From Mycobacteriaceae bacterium (GTDB lineage Bacteria; Pseudomonadota; Gammaproteobacteria; Burkholderiales; Burkholderiaceae_D), in the NCBI GenBank assembly GCA_903970145.1, contig CAJCHO010000051.1, forward strand, positions 1-64,000: a stretch of 64,000 nucleotides of DNA, read 5' to 3'. Below the pieces are notes generated by a model. That model did no database searches. It was not told the DNA's origin and saw only the letters and a list, made by a program, of their open reading frames with translations. Positions 1-8,892 of this stretch are shown here, piece by piece; within the stretch, counting starts at the first letter, position 1, and each line of letters begins with the position of its first letter. The translations under genes were made by a program, and so were the position numbers.

Positions 1-741
1 AATTTCGACAGTCTTCTGATCGGCTCGTCGGTCTCGGGAAACTGGGACGTCAGTGGCATTCACGGCGTGCACCTCTATAACGAGTCGCTCAACGGCGGCT
101 ATATCTCCGAAGAGAAAGCCCTGCTCGATCAGGTGCTGGCGACCTCAGACCCCAGGGTGGTCCTCCTGATCGTCCATCCCTACCTGACGTCTTCCCACGA
201 ATTCCGCACCGTCCATTTGTCGCCCAAGGAGAACTGGGGAGCGCTGGGCTCAATCGGCCTGATCAACGCCTACAAGGATCTGGTAAAGGTGCACCTGGGC
301 TGGGAAAAACCGAGCACTGACCCGAACGGGACGGAATCCTACGGAAGCGCGAAAAAAAGGCTCAATGACAAGCTCGTGGAATTCTGGCGACCGGGAGGCG
401 ACTTCGAAGTCGATCCGATCGCACTGGGGCTCTATTTCGACGCGATAGGCGAGCTCCAGGCACGCCACATCCCGATCCTGTTCATCATCCCGCCGACCCA
501 GCAATCCTTGCTCGCACCCAAAGCAGAAGCCTTTCGAAAATATGTAGCGATGATTCTCGCGCACCGCTCGGCCGAAGATCGTGTGCTGGACTTCAGCCAG
601 GACGAGTACCTCGATTTTCGCAAAGACGATTCAAACTACTCGGACGGCGTGCATTTTGTCACTGCGGGGGCAGCCAAGCTCGTTCCTTTGATTGATGCAG
701 ACGTGCGCGCTTGGGGCATAGCCCAGCAGCGCCCGCGCTAG
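1..741 (+). CDS. SGNH/GDSL-like hydrolase, 5' end missing
   Basis: The reading frame is open from the first base, so the true start lies left of the window; 246 residues are visible. A GSS near the visible N-terminus (LLIGSSVSGN) fits the block I serine of SGNH hydrolases, and the C-terminal DGVHFVTAGA fits the block V Asp-x-x-His pair. Between them is a beta strand/loop (ILFIIPPTQQ) typical of the fold. Such proteins often act as esterases or O-acetyl transferases on cell-envelope polymers. The neighbouring PAP2 and GT-C genes are compatible with an envelope role, but this is inference. The substrate cannot be read from the sequence. Confidence 0.6.
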   Translation, partial: NFDSLLIGSSVSGNWDVSGIHGVHLYNESLNGGYISEEKALLDQVLATSDPRVVLLIVHPYLTSSHEFRTVHLSPKENWGALGSIGLINAYKDLVKVHLGWEKPSTDPNGTESYGSAKKRLNDKLVEFWRPGGDFEVDPIALGLYFDAIGELQARHIPILFIIPPTQQSLLAPKAEAFRKYVAMILAHRSAEDRVLDFSQDEYLDFRKDDSNYSDGVHFVTAGAAKLVPLIDADVRAWGIAQQRPR

Positions 742-759
742 CGCAGACCCGGTCTGCGC
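741..759. repeat. Inverted repeat after the SGNH gene
   Basis: GCGCAGACC and GGTCTGCGC flank a single base, directly at the stop codon of the SGNH gene. It could fold as a hairpin at the mRNA end, but no T-run follows, so it is not a classical intrinsic terminator. Confidence 0.5.
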
Positions 760-1046
760 AGATCAATCGCCTTAAGCGCGCATTAAGCTAGCCGGGCGTC
801 GCTGGTACAGCGCCCGACTTCAGAAAAACCATGGCGCACTGGCCTTGCATGGCCGCCAGATTAAGCCTTCATAAACTCTTGAGACGCGCGCGCAACGCTT
901 CCAAGGATGCATTGCCAAGCCTTCCCATCACCGCTATCGTTGCGCCAACTTAAAGCTTGGGTCGGCGCGACAATGGCTCGTTTGGACTCCGGCAATGGTG
1001 CATCGCGGCACGGACAAACGTGAGTGAAATAGTCGGACAGCTTTCC
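760..1046. other. Intergenic stretch, no gene seen
   Basis: No convincing coding frame is seen between the SGNH gene and the PAP2 gene. A second small inverted repeat (CGCTG-gta-CAGCG, extended by GGGCG/CGCCC) lies at about 796-824. TTG (957) and GTG (1020) codons in frame with the PAP2 gene fall inside this stretch and could be alternative starts. Confidence 0.4.
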
Positions 1047-1763
1047 ATGACGCCGATCAATCTGAACCTGGATACGGCACTGCTGCTCAAGCTCAATTCA
1101 GTGGCGGTCGCCAGTGAATTCACCGGCAAGCTGATCGATTTCATCGGCACCAATCCCCTGTTGCGGGGAATGCCGATTTTTCTGCCGCTGGCCGCACTAT
1201 GGTTTGAGGGAGAGTCGCGAGAGCGTCGCAGCCGGATGCTCGCGGGGATGCTCGCGGCCACCCTCGCTACCGTCCTGTCAGTCTGGTTGCAATACCACGT
1301 CCTGATCCACGAGCGCCCGCTCCTTGACCCGACGCTTCATCTGCACCTGCTCGAGCCAGTCGAGTCCTGGGATAGGCTCGATTCATTTCCGAGCGACACG
1401 GGAACACTGTTCTTTGGGCTCGCGACTGTCGTGCTCATCGAAAATCGCTGGGCCGGCATGCTTGCACTTTTCTGGGCCCTGATCTCGGTGGGTCTGTGTC
1501 GAGTCGTCATCGGGTTTCACTATCCGAGCGATGTGGTGGGTGCGCTCTTGCTCGGCCCGGGAATGGTATTTTGCTTTAGCAGAAGCCCTTGGCTGGGCGC
1601 GCGCTTTGATGATCTGCAGACGCGTTTTGGCCGGCGCGGCTATCTGCTGCACGGTCTGCTCTTTATTTTCCTCGCAGACGCCTACTCACAGTTCCACGGA
1701 CTCAATGGCATCGAGCACGGTGCGCTCAGGATCGCCAGCCACCTGCTCGGCCATTCCGCATAG
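1047..1763 (+). CDS. PAP2-family membrane phosphatase with altered PSGH motif
   Basis: A 238-residue polytopic membrane protein. The PAP2 superfamily hydrolyses lipid pyrophosphates or phosphatidic acid at the membrane. Motif C1 is seen as HERP near residue 90, and motif C3 as CRVVIGFHYPSD, which carries the Arg and the nucleophile-type His. Motif C2 reads FPSDTGTLFF where the family normally has PSGH or PSxH, so the usual proton-donor histidine is replaced by threonine. Hydrophobic segments surround the motifs. ATG 1047 is chosen because conserved sequence starts soon after it; in-frame GTG 1020 and TTG 957 are alternatives, and no start has a strong ribosome binding site. Function is likely undecaprenyl-PP or lipid phosphate turnover, but activity is uncertain given the altered motif. 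Confidence 0.75.
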   Translation: MTPINLNLDTALLLKLNSVAVASEFTGKLIDFIGTNPLLRGMPIFLPLAALWFEGESRERRSRMLAGMLAATLATVLSVWLQYHVLIHERPLLDPTLHLHLLEPVESWDRLDSFPSDTGTLFFGLATVVLIENRWAGMLALFWALISVGLCRVVIGFHYPSDVVGALLLGPGMVFCFSRSPWLGARFDDLQTRFGRRGYLLHGLLFIFLADAYSQFHGLNGIEHGALRIASHLLGHSA

Positions 1764-1811
1764 GCCGTCCGACCCACCGGCGCGGACGCGCCGCGCGCTA
1801 CTAAGTCTGCG

Positions 1812-2651
1812 CTACCTCTGCCTGAATGCCTGAGCGAGTAGTTGCTGATCGATCCGCCCGCCCTGATCATTGCCGCTCGCATAGCGATACAGCACCGCCG
1901 TATAAATTGTATGCAGCGTCGTTCCGACCAGCGTCAGGCCGATGAAGACTGTGACGAAGAGGAGTCCGGCCACGATAATCAAGCCGATGTTTTGGGTGCT
2001 GATCGTGAATATCAGCACGACGGCCGCAAGCACACCCAGCGGAATTCCGACGACCACAATCGCCAGCGAGATGCCCACGTTGCCGATCAGGTTCTCGCCC
2101 CAGTTCTTGCGCAAGAGCTCGATGCTGCGACCAAGCGCATCAATCGGACCGACGTTCTCGGCTGCCAGAACCGGTAGAGTCATCGCACTGGCGAGCGTCC
2201 ATGCTGCACCGATAAAGCTGGTGATGATCCGACCGATGAATCCGACCCGCTCTTCGATAGCGCGCAGGATGGTCCCAACGGTAGCGGCAATCACCGCGTA
2301 ACCGAGCACCGCGGGCAATCTCGAGAAGGCCAGCCGCAGTCCGTCCGAGACCGTGGCCGTCTGTCCCGCGAGGCGCCGTAAGACGACACCGATGAGCGCG
2401 GTATTGAAGAAAAACACCACAGCGTAATTGACCACATAGAAGACAAACAGGCCGCCGTATGCTGTGTTCTTGCGCAGCACGGCTTGGCCGAGCTCGTGAT
2501 ATAGGGCCCAGGCGGGTAACGCGAAGGTGATCAGCACCGCGATGAGGGCAATTGAGGACAGCAGGGGGAAAACCAGAAGCACCGGGTCGTCCATCAGTAC
2601 CGACCAGCACTGCCCGGCAAGGCTCCAGCTTCGCGAGAACTTGGTGAACAT
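1812..2651 (-). CDS. DUF6159-like polytopic membrane protein
   Basis: 279 residues. The N-terminus (FSRSWSLAGQCWSVLMDDP) matches the pattern I recall for DUF6159: a short amphipathic lead with SW repeats followed by several hydrophobic helices rich in Val, Ile and Leu. About six membrane segments can be picked out. The start at ATG 2651 is fixed by a clear GGAGG seven bases upstream, which rejects longer in-frame starts. It is divergent from the GT-C gene. The molecular function of the family is unknown. Confidence 0.65.
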   Translation of the reverse strand: MFTKFSRSWSLAGQCWSVLMDDPVLLVFPLLSSIALIAVLITFALPAWALYHELGQAVLRKNTAYGGLFVFYVVNYAVVFFFNTALIGVVLRRLAGQTATVSDGLRLAFSRLPAVLGYAVIAATVGTILRAIEERVGFIGRIITSFIGAAWTLASAMTLPVLAAENVGPIDALGRSIELLRKNWGENLIGNVGISLAIVVVGIPLGVLAAVVLIFTISTQNIGLIIVAGLLFVTVFIGLTLVGTTLHTIYTAVLYRYASGNDQGGRIDQQLLAQAFRQR

Positions 2652-2854
2652 GATGACCTCCGAACTTGGTGAGTATCGGCTGCGTGCGCAGCAATGGTGC
2701 CCTAGCCGCGCCATTTGCGCCAGATCCTGCGATGCGTCTACGCGAGCGGCCCTCGCTGAAGGCGCGCCGGCATGTAGGCAGGCGCACCCGTTCCGGTCGC
2801 GGTCCATTCATAGGTACACTCCTCGTCGATCCCGAAGCAACCAAGACCCTTGAC

Positions 2855-3976
2855 TTGAACACCCCTACTCCCGGTCCGATCCCGACAGACGCCCACTCCG
2901 GGTCACGCCGGCATCTTTCCGTGGCAATGATCGCGCTGCTCCTGTTCGCGGCCAATCAGCTGACCGGTCAGCTCGTGCTGGCCTGGCTCGGCCACAGTTA
3001 CACCGATCTGTGCGTCTGGGATTGCCAGTGGTACCTGACCATCGTGCGCAATGGCTACGACCTCGCACCCTGGGGCCATGACAAGGGCGACGCGGCCGAT
3101 TGGGTGTTCTTCCCGGCGATGCCCCTGGCAGCGAGCCTTGTTGCCAAGCTTGGAGGAATATCCTCCGAAATAGCACTGATCGTGACCGGCCGGATCTTTT
3201 TCCTGTGCTCGATTTTTGCCTTCATCAAGCTATCGAGGGGCTACAACCCGAAGGTCCCGGCCGCCCTGGCAGGTTCGCTAGTCGCATTCAGCCCCTATGC
3301 GGTTTATGCCGAGGTCGGCTATACCGAGCCGCTGTTTCTGCTGCTCACCTGTCTTAGCCTTTATTTCATGTTCAGGGGCAAGTTCGTGGCAAGCGGCCTT
3401 GCCGGCGGCCTCCTTAGCGCAACCCGTTTCGTAGGCTTGGCGATCCTGTGCTCCTACCTGGTGTGCGCGGCACGCGCATGGATCCGGCCGAAGTCAGGAG
3501 AACGTGCAAGGCTCGTGTTCGGTGCGCTGCTGATTCCCCTCGGTCTTGCGCTATTCATGGTCTATCTCTACTTCCTGACCGGTGACGCGCTCGCGTTCTC
3601 GCATGTACAGCGTGCCTGGGGACGCACCTTCCACAATCCGCTGCGCGTGATTGCCGGTGCGCTGCTGCATGAACCGCTTTTGCGCTGGTTCGCTCTGATG
3701 GATCTTCTCGGCCTCGCGCTGTGTTTCATTCTCTGGATCCAGAAGCGCCACGAACTCGCGGTGTTTTCGCTCGTCTGCATCGCTCTTGCCGTGGTGACGG
3801 GACTCTATTCCGCACCGCGCTATCTCTGGTGGCAGGCCCCGATGCTGCTGGTGGCCTCCCAGCTGCTCGCCAGGCTTGGCGCAAAGAAGTACTGGCTCCT
3901 TGTTTTTCCCGCGCTCGTCGCGGGCTTCGTGGTAATGCTCGTATCCTGGTTCAGCGGCCGGGGATTCGTCGTATGA
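2855..3976 (+). CDS. GT-C mannosyltransferase-like integral membrane protein (PIG-V-like)
   Basis: About 373 residues with many transmembrane helices. The first luminal/periplasmic loop carries CVWDCQWYLTIVRNGYD, resembling the acidic WD..WY loop of PIG-V/GPI mannosyltransferase-2-like GT-C enzymes, which use polyprenyl-phosphate sugars as donors. VFFPAMP and YAEVGYTEPLFLL segments also fit that family. The start is uncertain: TTG 2855 and GTG 2921 are both possible, and none has a good ribosome binding site. The stop overlaps the start of the next gene (ATGA), so the two are translationally coupled. Likely role is adding a sugar to a lipid-linked or envelope glycan; substrate unknown. Confidence 0.6.
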   Translation: MNTPTPGPIPTDAHSGSRRHLSVAMIALLLFAANQLTGQLVLAWLGHSYTDLCVWDCQWYLTIVRNGYDLAPWGHDKGDAADWVFFPAMPLAASLVAKLGGISSEIALIVTGRIFFLCSIFAFIKLSRGYNPKVPAALAGSLVAFSPYAVYAEVGYTEPLFLLLTCLSLYFMFRGKFVASGLAGGLLSATRFVGLAILCSYLVCAARAWIRPKSGERARLVFGALLIPLGLALFMVYLYFLTGDALAFSHVQRAWGRTFHNPLRVIAGALLHEPLLRWFALMDLLGLALCFILWIQKRHELAVFSLVCIALAVVTGLYSAPRYLWWQAPMLLVASQLLARLGAKKYWLLVFPALVAGFVVMLVSWFSGRGFVV

Positions 3977-4512
3977 CCCTTGCCTATCGAGTAGGCAGCG
4001 GCGCCCTGTGCGCCTTCTATGCGCTCGTTTGCTATCTTGCGCTTACGCCCAATGTCAGCGACGACTATCGCGCCTACTATATAAGTCGAACCAGTCAGAT
4101 CAGTCCCAGTCAGAAGCGAACCATGCGCCCGGTGTGTCCCGGCGAGACGATCGACTACCGCGACTCACGCGTCGGATTTGACGGCTGGTTCGCTCCCGAG
4201 GTCGACTCGAGGCGCTCGTCCCAGAACGCAGCCGTGGTCGATTTCCTCTGGGATTCGCACGCGTGTGCCGGCGTCAGCGGAATCCTGACCATCGACGCCA
4301 TCACGATCGGTCGCCAGACTGTGCTTGTCTACCTGAACGGCAAGGCGCTCTATTCGGGGATGATCGATTCGGGACCGCTGCCGCAATTGCGCTTTTCTCC
4401 GGAGTTGCTGGCAGCCGAAAACGAATTGCGCTTCGAATTTCCGGATGCCCAGCCGATCACCGGGGACCATCGCACCTACGCGCTCGCGTTTCGTGCGCTA
4501 ACTGTTAAATAG
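3973..4512 (+). CDS. Hypothetical protein coupled to the GT-C gene
   Basis: 179 residues. One hydrophobic segment near the N-terminus (GALCAFYALVCYLAL) suggests a membrane anchor or uncleaved signal, followed by a soluble, probably periplasmic, beta-rich domain with repeated short strands (VLVYLNGKALYSGMI, NELRFEFPDAQ). The ATG overlaps the stop of the GT-C gene by four bases, suggesting a shared job. I do not recognise a family. The strand pattern around the hydroxyl-rich loops resembles carbohydrate-binding jelly-roll domains, but that is only an impression. Confidence 0.6.
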   Translation: MTLAYRVGSGALCAFYALVCYLALTPNVSDDYRAYYISRTSQISPSQKRTMRPVCPGETIDYRDSRVGFDGWFAPEVDSRRSSQNAAVVDFLWDSHACAGVSGILTIDAITIGRQTVLVYLNGKALYSGMIDSGPLPQLRFSPELLAAENELRFEFPDAQPITGDHRTYALAFRALTVK

Positions 4513-4614
4513 CGCCTGTTGAGACCGCGCTGCCACAGCGCCCGCGCACCGGATCTCGCATGTCATAATCCTCGACTTGACGGTAGTGTCCACTACGAAC
4601 AGGGAGTAGCAGCG

Positions 4615-4857
4615 ATGTCGATCCGGGAGACGATCCTAGCTCAAATAGAGGAAGTGGCAAAAAGCCAGAACCGCAAGCTAACCGCGCTGCATGACGGGGT
4701 AGTCCTCATGGAAACGGGCCTCGATTCGCTGTGCTTTGCCATCCTCGTGGCGCGCCTGGAGGACGAGTTGGGCTTCGATCCATTCAGTACCAGCGAGGAC
4801 GCCTCGTATCCGGTTACCCTGGGCGACTTCATCAAGTTCTACGAAGATGCCGCCTAG
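4615..4857 (+). CDS. Free-standing acyl carrier protein 1
   Basis: 80 residues, the usual size of a discrete acyl carrier protein. The phosphopantetheine attachment motif is ETGLDSLCFAILVARLEDE, with Ser38 as the attachment residue, followed by the acidic recognition helix. An AGGGAG ribosome binding site lies eight bases before ATG 4615. The downstream adenylating ligase starts inside this gene (overlap of 11 bases), and an SDR reductase overlaps that ligase in turn, so the three form a tightly coupled operon. It is not beside fabD/fabF, so it probably serves a dedicated acyl-activation pathway rather than bulk fatty acid synthesis. Confidence 0.85.
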   Translation: MSIRETILAQIEEVAKSQNRKLTALHDGVVLMETGLDSLCFAILVARLEDELGFDPFSTSEDASYPVTLGDFIKFYEDAA

Positions 4858-6253
4858 CGGACTTGGCTCGCTCTTTGAGCATCTTCTTGGCGCAGCTGGC
4901 GCCCACCCGCGCGCATTTCACGGCGCGCAAACCAGCGTAGACCTGCATGAACTGATCCGGCGCTCGACACTGCCGCCGACAGCCGAAGTCGCTGACCGCT
5001 GTTTTCTGATTTTCGCGCAGGATCCGCTGTGCGCGGCGCTGGCGATGATCGAACTCGATGGCCTCGCGCGCCGCATGGTGCTGTGCCCACCCGGTGTCGA
5101 TCCCGCCCACCTGCCCGCGATCGCCACTGCGGCCAAGGCCGATGGCCTCATAGGCGGCCTCGAAGACGCCCCTACGCAGCTCGAACACCTGGCGCGCCTG
5201 ACCATCGATCCGTCGGCGCCGAACCACCCCCGTATACCACGCACCAGCAAGACACGCACCGAGTGGATCCTGCTGACTTCCGGCACCAGCGGTGCACCCA
5301 AACTCGTCGAGCATTCGCTCGCGTCCCTGGCGGACGCAATCTCCAGCGACGGGCCGCTCGCCGGTCCCCTCGTCTGGAGTACTTACTACGACATCCGCCG
5401 CTACGGGGGCTTGCAGATTTACCTGCGCGCCTTGATTGGCGGCGGCTCGCTGGTGTTGTCAGACGCGCGCGAGCCTATCGATGCCTTTCTGACGCGCGCC
5501 GCAAGACAGGGCGTCACGCACCTGACTGGAACGCCCTCGCATTGGCGCCGTGCGCTCATGAGTCCCACGGCACGGCTCATTGACCCGCAGTACGTGCGCA
5601 TGTCCGGTGAAATCGCGGACCAGGCGATCATCGACCGCTTGCGCAGCTCCTATCCACGCGCCCGGGTGGCCCACGCCTTCGCGTCGACCGAAGCCGGGGT
5701 GGGATTCGAGGTTGACGATGGATTGGCCGGGTTTCCGGCTGCCTATCTCACACGGCCTGGTGCAGCAGTAGAAATCCGGGTCGAGGATGACACGCTCCGG
5801 CTGCGATCGGCGCGTACGGCGCTGCGCTACCTCGACGAGGGCCTGGCTGCGTTACGTGCCGAAGATGGATTCGTCGACACCGGCGACGTCCTTGAGCTGG
5901 TCGGCGAGCGCTATTACTTTGTCGGGCGGCGCGGCGGGACCATCAACGTCGGTGGCTTAAAAGTTCATCCGGAAGAAGTCGAGGCCGTTCTGAACCGCCA
6001 TCCGCAGGTTCGCATCTCCCAGGTGAAGGCGCGCAAGAATCCGATCACGGGCTCGCTCGTTGTGGCAGAGGTGGTGCCAGTCGATGACAGCACCGCTCAT
6101 GACGAACTGAAGTCGCGCGACGAGAGGCTCAAGTCCGAACTCGTCGAGCTGTGTCGGAATGCGCTCGCCAGCCATAAAGTGCCGGCGTCGATTCGTATAG
6201 TCCCTTCGATCGCCGTGACCGCTTCGGGCAAGCTGATCCGTGTCGGCGCCTAA
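4847..6253 (+). CDS. ANL-superfamily acyl-adenylating ligase partnered with carrier protein 1
   Basis: 468 residues. The P-loop core motif is LLTSGTSGAPKLVEH at residues 142-156. Then come a YDIRRYGG aromatic loop, ASTEAGVGF (the A5-like motif), DTGDV (A7) and GRRGGTINVGGLKVHPEEVE (A8 hinge). The C-terminal domain ends with SGKLIR, where Lys462 is the expected adenylation lysine. The enzyme should activate a carboxylic acid as its acyl-AMP and, given the overlapping carrier protein gene, load it onto the phosphopantetheine arm. The length is slightly below the roughly 500 of FadD-type enzymes because the N-terminal part is short. The substrate (fatty, aryl or amino acid) cannot be decided by eye. 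Confidence 0.8.
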   Translation: MPPSGLGSLFEHLLGAAGAHPRAFHGAQTSVDLHELIRRSTLPPTAEVADRCFLIFAQDPLCAALAMIELDGLARRMVLCPPGVDPAHLPAIATAAKADGLIGGLEDAPTQLEHLARLTIDPSAPNHPRIPRTSKTRTEWILLTSGTSGAPKLVEHSLASLADAISSDGPLAGPLVWSTYYDIRRYGGLQIYLRALIGGGSLVLSDAREPIDAFLTRAARQGVTHLTGTPSHWRRALMSPTARLIDPQYVRMSGEIADQAIIDRLRSSYPRARVAHAFASTEAGVGFEVDDGLAGFPAAYLTRPGAAVEIRVEDDTLRLRSARTALRYLDEGLAALRAEDGFVDTGDVLELVGERYYFVGRRGGTINVGGLKVHPEEVEAVLNRHPQVRISQVKARKNPITGSLVVAEVVPVDDSTAHDELKSRDERLKSELVELCRNALASHKVPASIRIVPSIAVTASGKLIRVGA

Positions 6254-6971
6254 AGTCGTCGTTACGGGCGCCAGTCGCGGCCTGGGCCTTGCGATTTCGC
6301 GCAGGCTGGCGGCAAGCGGCTTCGATGTCGTCGCCATCGCCCGGCGTGACAGCACGGAGCTTGCCGAGTTGCGCGCGGTCAGTGCGCCGGGGGCAGTCAG
6401 TTTCATGCCCTTCGATCTGTCGGTGATATCGGGACTGCCGGAGCTCGCCAAATGCGTGCGCACGACGCATGGGGCGATATTTGGCCTTGTCAATAATGCC
6501 GGCATCGGGACCTCAGGGGTGCTCGCCAATATGCGCGACACGGAGATCGAGGATTTGATCCGGCTCAACACCGTCTCGCCCATCATCCTCACCAAGCATC
6601 TGCTGCGTCCGATGCTCGCCGCCGGTGCCGGGCGCATCGTCAATGTGGCTTCGATCATCGCCTTTACCGGTTACAGCGGACTTGCCGCCTACGCCGCGAG
6701 CAAAGCTTCACTGATCGGATTTACCCGGTCTCTTGCGCGCGAAGTCGGGCGAGCCGGCATCAACGTCAATGCCGTCGCACCGGGCTTCATCGCGACCGAC
6801 CTTACCCTCGACATGGGAGAAGCCGAACGCGACAAGATCGCCCAGCGCAGCGCCTTGCGCCGCCTTGCCGAACCCGACGACGTCGCCAATGCGGTAGCCT
6901 TTTTGCTTGGTGACGGCGCCCGCAATATCAGCGGAACCGTCTTGACGATCGACGCGGGCAACACCGCCTGA
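6240..6971 (+). CDS. SDR-family 3-oxoacyl-ACP reductase-like protein
   Basis: 243 residues with the classical SDR set: TGASRGLG cofactor loop at the N-terminus, NNAG, an active-site Ser in NVASIIAF, YAASK catalytic Tyr/Lys and VAPGFIATD. Its size and motifs match FabG, which reduces a beta-keto group on an acyl carrier protein with NADPH. GTG 6240 overlaps the end of the ligase gene by 14 bases, making it the third gene of the carrier protein / ligase operon. It probably reduces a carrier-bound keto intermediate, but no ketosynthase is encoded nearby. It is convergent with the acyl-CoA synthetase gene. Confidence 0.82.
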   Translation: MSAPKVVVTGASRGLGLAISRRLAASGFDVVAIARRDSTELAELRAVSAPGAVSFMPFDLSVISGLPELAKCVRTTHGAIFGLVNNAGIGTSGVLANMRDTEIEDLIRLNTVSPIILTKHLLRPMLAAGAGRIVNVASIIAFTGYSGLAAYAASKASLIGFTRSLAREVGRAGINVNAVAPGFIATDLTLDMGEAERDKIAQRSALRRLAEPDDVANAVAFLLGDGARNISGTVLTIDAGNTA

Positions 6972-6985
6972 GGGGTGATTCGCGG

Positions 6986-8782
6986 CTAGACGCGCCACGT
7001 GCCTGCCGCGAGGCGCTCATAGGTGTCGCCATCGAGTGCGACGAAACGCGCCGCGTCAAGATCGCTCACATAAAGCGGCTCGTCGATGAGGCGCGGATCA
7101 AATCCGGCCGCCATCAATTCCTGCTTGCGCGGCTTGAAAGTGCCGGTGAGATCCAATTGACGCAGGATGCGCACAAATCGCGGCCGGGCGTAGCGTGGCA
7201 GGGTCTGCTCAAGATGAAGCCAGAGACCCTCCAGATCAAAGCCCGCGCCCGTTATCAGCGCCGCCATCCCTGCGCGCCCGTCACGTCCCGGGACCGCGAC
7301 TCCGTAGACCAGCGCGTCAGTGATTCCCGGATGTCCTGTCAACGCGGCAGCGACCTCGGTGCTTGAGACGTTTTCACCGTTCCAGCGAAAGCTGTCGCCC
7401 ACGCGATCGACGAAATAGAAGAAGCCCGCCGCGTCGCGCCGCATCAGGTCCCCCGAGCGGTACCACGCGTCACCGGGCGTAAACACGTCGCGCAGGACCT
7501 TGGCGTCGCTCGCGCCTGCGTCGCTATAGCCTTCGAAGCGCCGCGTCGGGTGCTGCGGATTCTCGCTGATCTGGCTGATTGCCTCGCCCGCCACATCCGT
7601 CGCGCAGCGCCTGCAGCGTCCGCTCGAGTCGCGCGCCGGCAAACCGGACTCCACATCAAACTCAACCAGTTCGACGGGAAAGCGGTGCGCCAGATACGGC
7701 GGCACGCGCCCGATCGAGCCTACTCTGCCCTCACAATTGAAGAGCGAAAAATTGGCTTCGGTGGCCGCATAAAACTCGAGAATCTGGGGAATGCGGAATC
7801 GCTCCTTAAAACGCTCCCAGACATCGGCCGCAAGGCCATTGCCGCAGACCATGCGCAGCCGGTGTCCGGTCTCCGCGGCTTGTGTCGGAGCATTCACGAG
7901 AATCCGGCACAGCTCGCCAATGTACTGAAACAGGTTGCAATCCCAGCCTTGCAGGTCGCTCCAGAAGTGCGTTGCCGAAAAGCGTCGTCGCACCACGACC
8001 GCTGCACCGGCGACGAGGCAGGCGCCCACCGCGACGATGCCACCCACGCTGTGGTACATCGGCAGACAGTTGTAGAGGCGATCGCCGGGCCCCGTGCCCA
8101 TCATCCCGGCGAACCACTGACTCCACTGCATCACGCGAAAGTGACTGACCCGTGCGGCCTTGGGCATGCCGGTCGTGCCTGAGGTGTAGATGTAGAGCGC
8201 GTGTGCCTGCTCTTCGGGAAAAGCGCATTCCTCATCGGTCAGCGCAGTGTCGGGCAGTGCTTCGAGCACAGTCTCCAGGCGCTGCGCGCGAGCCTGCTCT
8301 CCGTGCTGCCACAGGCGCGCCGGCAATACTCCGAGGCTCAGCGACAGGGGTTCCCAGAGTTCCTGCCCGATGATGATGTGCCTGGGCGCCACGAGTCGGG
8401 CCGCATGAATGAGCGCCTCGGCGCGCAGATTGGTATTCAGAAGCGCCACTACGACTCCGGCACGCGTGAGACCAAGCCACGCCGCGAGGTAGTCCGGACA
8501 GTTCTCAAGGGCGAGCGCGACTACGTCACCTTTTTCGAGCCCCTCGTGGCGGGCCCAGTGTGCGTAGCGGTGGCAGCGCAGAGCGAGTTGCCGATAGGAC
8601 AGGCTTTGCTCATCGCTCAACAGCGCCGGTGCCTCGCCAAAACGCTCGGCATACTCATCAATCGCCACGGACAGGCAGCGCGCGCCGGAATTCGCATTGC
8701 GGGCGGTCAACTCGAGCGCGCGCACCCAGGCTTTGTGTGCCTGCCTGGCTGGACTTGTCCCGCTGTCTTGTGTCTGACTCAC
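6986..8782 (-). CDS. FATP/FadD6-type (very) long-chain acyl-CoA synthetase
   Basis: 598 residues from GTG 8782, which has CCGGAG eight bases upstream; a longer TTG start at 8848 is possible. The AMP-binding motif is YIYTSGTTGMPKAARVSH, followed by YNCLPMYHSVGG, EFYAATEANFSLFNCEG and the C-terminal FYFVDRVGDSFRWNGENVSS, the hallmark of the FATP/VLACS branch of the ANL superfamily. It converts long-chain fatty acids to CoA thioesters using ATP, often coupled to uptake. It is convergent with the SDR gene and divergent from the NTF2-like gene, so it is a separate transcription unit that may supply acyl-CoA for the surrounding genes. Confidence 0.83.
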   Translation of the reverse strand: MSQTQDSGTSPARQAHKAWVRALELTARNANSGARCLSVAIDEYAERFGEAPALLSDEQSLSYRQLALRCHRYAHWARHEGLEKGDVVALALENCPDYLAAWLGLTRAGVVVALLNTNLRAEALIHAARLVAPRHIIIGQELWEPLSLSLGVLPARLWQHGEQARAQRLETVLEALPDTALTDEECAFPEEQAHALYIYTSGTTGMPKAARVSHFRVMQWSQWFAGMMGTGPGDRLYNCLPMYHSVGGIVAVGACLVAGAAVVVRRRFSATHFWSDLQGWDCNLFQYIGELCRILVNAPTQAAETGHRLRMVCGNGLAADVWERFKERFRIPQILEFYAATEANFSLFNCEGRVGSIGRVPPYLAHRFPVELVEFDVESGLPARDSSGRCRRCATDVAGEAISQISENPQHPTRRFEGYSDAGASDAKVLRDVFTPGDAWYRSGDLMRRDAAGFFYFVDRVGDSFRWNGENVSSTEVAAALTGHPGITDALVYGVAVPGRDGRAGMAALITGAGFDLEGLWLHLEQTLPRYARPRFVRILRQLDLTGTFKPRKQELMAAGFDPRLIDEPLYVSDLDAARFVALDGDTYERLAAGTWRV

Positions 8783-8892
8783 TGCTTGCTCCGGAGACGG
8801 GCTGACCGTGTCAATTGCACGCACAGTTGTTGCGGCGCTGGCGCGCAATCGACGGAACTGTTTTAATTATCGCCTTCTCCGGAGGCTTTGCC

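Noticed and set aside
741-759. Inverted repeat as an intrinsic terminator
   Set aside because: The stem is good, but no T-run follows on either strand, so only an inverted repeat is reported.
2140-2955. Arg-rich minus-strand frame overlapping the DUF6159-like gene and the GT-C start
   Set aside because: Amino acid make-up is that of an out-of-frame GC-rich translation, and it conflicts with the well-supported ATG 2651 gene.
7550-8182. Long open frame opposite the acyl-CoA synthetase gene
   Set aside because: High GC content leaves antisense frames open. The protein shows no domain, and the minus-strand enzyme has all its motifs.
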